Source: CBFGTJ01 sp965651815
GTDB lineage: Bacteria; Actinomycetota; Acidimicrobiia; Acidimicrobiales; Microtrichaceae
NCBI GenBank assembly: GCA_965651815.1
Contig: CBFGTJ010000077.1
Span: 1 to 13,601, forward strand
DNA: 13,601 bases
Direction of reading: 5' to 3'
Made by a program: the position numbers and the translations under genes. Shown here one piece after another: positions 13,218 through 13,601 of the stretch (position 1 is the first letter of the stretch; each line of letters opens with the position of its first letter). Under the pieces are notes generated by a model. That model had not been told where the DNA came from. It ran no database searches and saw nothing but the letters and a program-made list of their open reading frames with translations.

Positions 13218-13601
13218 GTGCTCGCTGCGAACGTCGTGCACCTGGACGAGGCGCCGGCCGTCTTCGCCGCGATGGTCGAAGGCTGGCGGCGCCAGCAGCA
13301 GAGCCGCCTCCTCGCTGCTGACACCATCGAGGGCCGGGTGGGACTGCTCAGACGGTTCCAAGCGTTCACCGGGTCGTACCCGTGGGATTGGGCTCCGGGC
13401 GATGTCGAGGACTGGACCTCGTCGCTGCTCGGCGGAGACGCTGCGAGAGCCCACTCGACGATCAGGGGCTACCAGAACAGCCTGAGGTTGTTCATGGAGT
13501 TCGTGGTGGATCCTCGCTACGAGTGGGCCGCGGAGTGCGAACGTCGGTTCGGGACGCACCCGGTGCAGATTTCTCATGAGTGGAACACCGTCGAGCACCT
13601 G
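13218..13601 (+). CDS. tyrosine recombinase/integrase, N-terminal part (3' end outside window)
   Basis: An open frame runs from a stop at 13167-13169 to the window end. From GTG 13218 it gives 128 residues. It carries the SAM-like core-binding fold of phage-type integrases: WRRQQQSRLLAADTIEGRV, LLRRFQAF, the TIRGYQNSLRLFMEFV helix, then the ECERRFGTHPVQISHEWNT signature I know from actinobacterial integrases. The catalytic domain (R..H..R..Y) would lie beyond the window. The start is unsure: GTG 13218, GTG 13236 or ATG 13272 are possible and none has a good ribosome binding site; GGAG at 13171-13174 is not followed by an in-frame start at the right distance. DNA just upstream is poorer in G+C than the core genes, which suggests a mobile element. 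Antisense and other-frame readings here look like shadows. Confidence 0.82.
   Translation, partial: MLAANVVHLDEAPAVFAAMVEGWRRQQQSRLLAADTIEGRVGLLRRFQAFTGSYPWDWAPGDVEDWTSSLLGGDAARAHSTIRGYQNSLRLFMEFVVDPRYEWAAECERRFGTHPVQISHEWNTVEHL

Noticed and set aside
13537..13552. LexA-box-like GAAC-GTCG-GTTC inside the recombinase gene
   Set aside because: It matches the core, but falls in codons for the conserved ECERRFG motif and is far from any promoter, so protein constraint explains it. SOS control of the element is not supported by this site.
13068..13598. 176-codon minus-strand frame opposite the recombinase
   Set aside because: No recognisable domain, and the plus strand carries a clear integrase signature over the same bases.
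1..13601. CRISPR arrays, tRNA or rRNA genes
   Set aside because: I saw no regularly spaced repeats and no tRNA- or rRNA-like sequence. In particular, no tRNA 3' end marks the recombinase insertion point.

Overview
The window is G+C-rich, densely coded DNA that looks like the chromosome of an actinobacterium (Actinomycetota). Three things support this. The DapD, LexA and NrdR sequences are of actinobacterial type. The gene order matches the neighbourhood I recall from Mycobacterium (miaA-dapF-hflX ... lexA / LysM gene / nrdR) and Streptomyces (dapF-hflX ... lexA-nrdR-nrdJ). Several promoters look leaderless, with a TAnnnT -10 element 6-7 nt before the start codon. The exact lineage cannot be fixed from this sequence.

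Left part (1-7092, all + strand): the 3' end of miaA (tRNA modification), then dapF, hflX and dapC joined by a 13-nt gap and 4-nt overlaps. A two-TM membrane protein of unknown function with a repeat- and proline-rich tail follows, coupled by a 2-nt gap to dapE. After a hairpin comes dapD with its own promoter. DapD, DapC, DapE and DapF are the complete succinylase branch from tetrahydrodipicolinate to meso-diaminopimelate, which feeds peptidoglycan and lysine.

Middle part (7093-9745): an SOS and nucleotide-metabolism block. lexA (-) is divergent from a small membrane-anchored LysM protein (+), a probable SOS-induced cell-division or cell-wall factor of the ChiZ/DivS/YneA kind. The 230 bp between them hold four LexA boxes, about two per promoter. 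nrdR (+), the ribonucleotide-reductase repressor, follows from a leaderless promoter. It converges on a RibD C-terminal-like reductase gene (-), also apparently leaderless.

Right part (9746-13601): a 452-bp non-coding region with a candidate promoter and a long hairpin-rich leader precedes nrdJ, the B12-dependent class II ribonucleotide reductase. Immediately after nrdJ the composition drops in G+C. Three 15-bp palindromic sites (TTGC-N7-GCAA) lead into the N-terminal part of a tyrosine recombinase that runs off the window. This is probably the left end of a mobile element inserted beside the conserved lexA-nrdR-nrdJ block.

Most of the window is conserved housekeeping DNA. The parts most worth a second look are the recombinase end with its palindromes, the four-box SOS control region, the nrdJ leader, and the unknown membrane protein embedded in the dap cluster.
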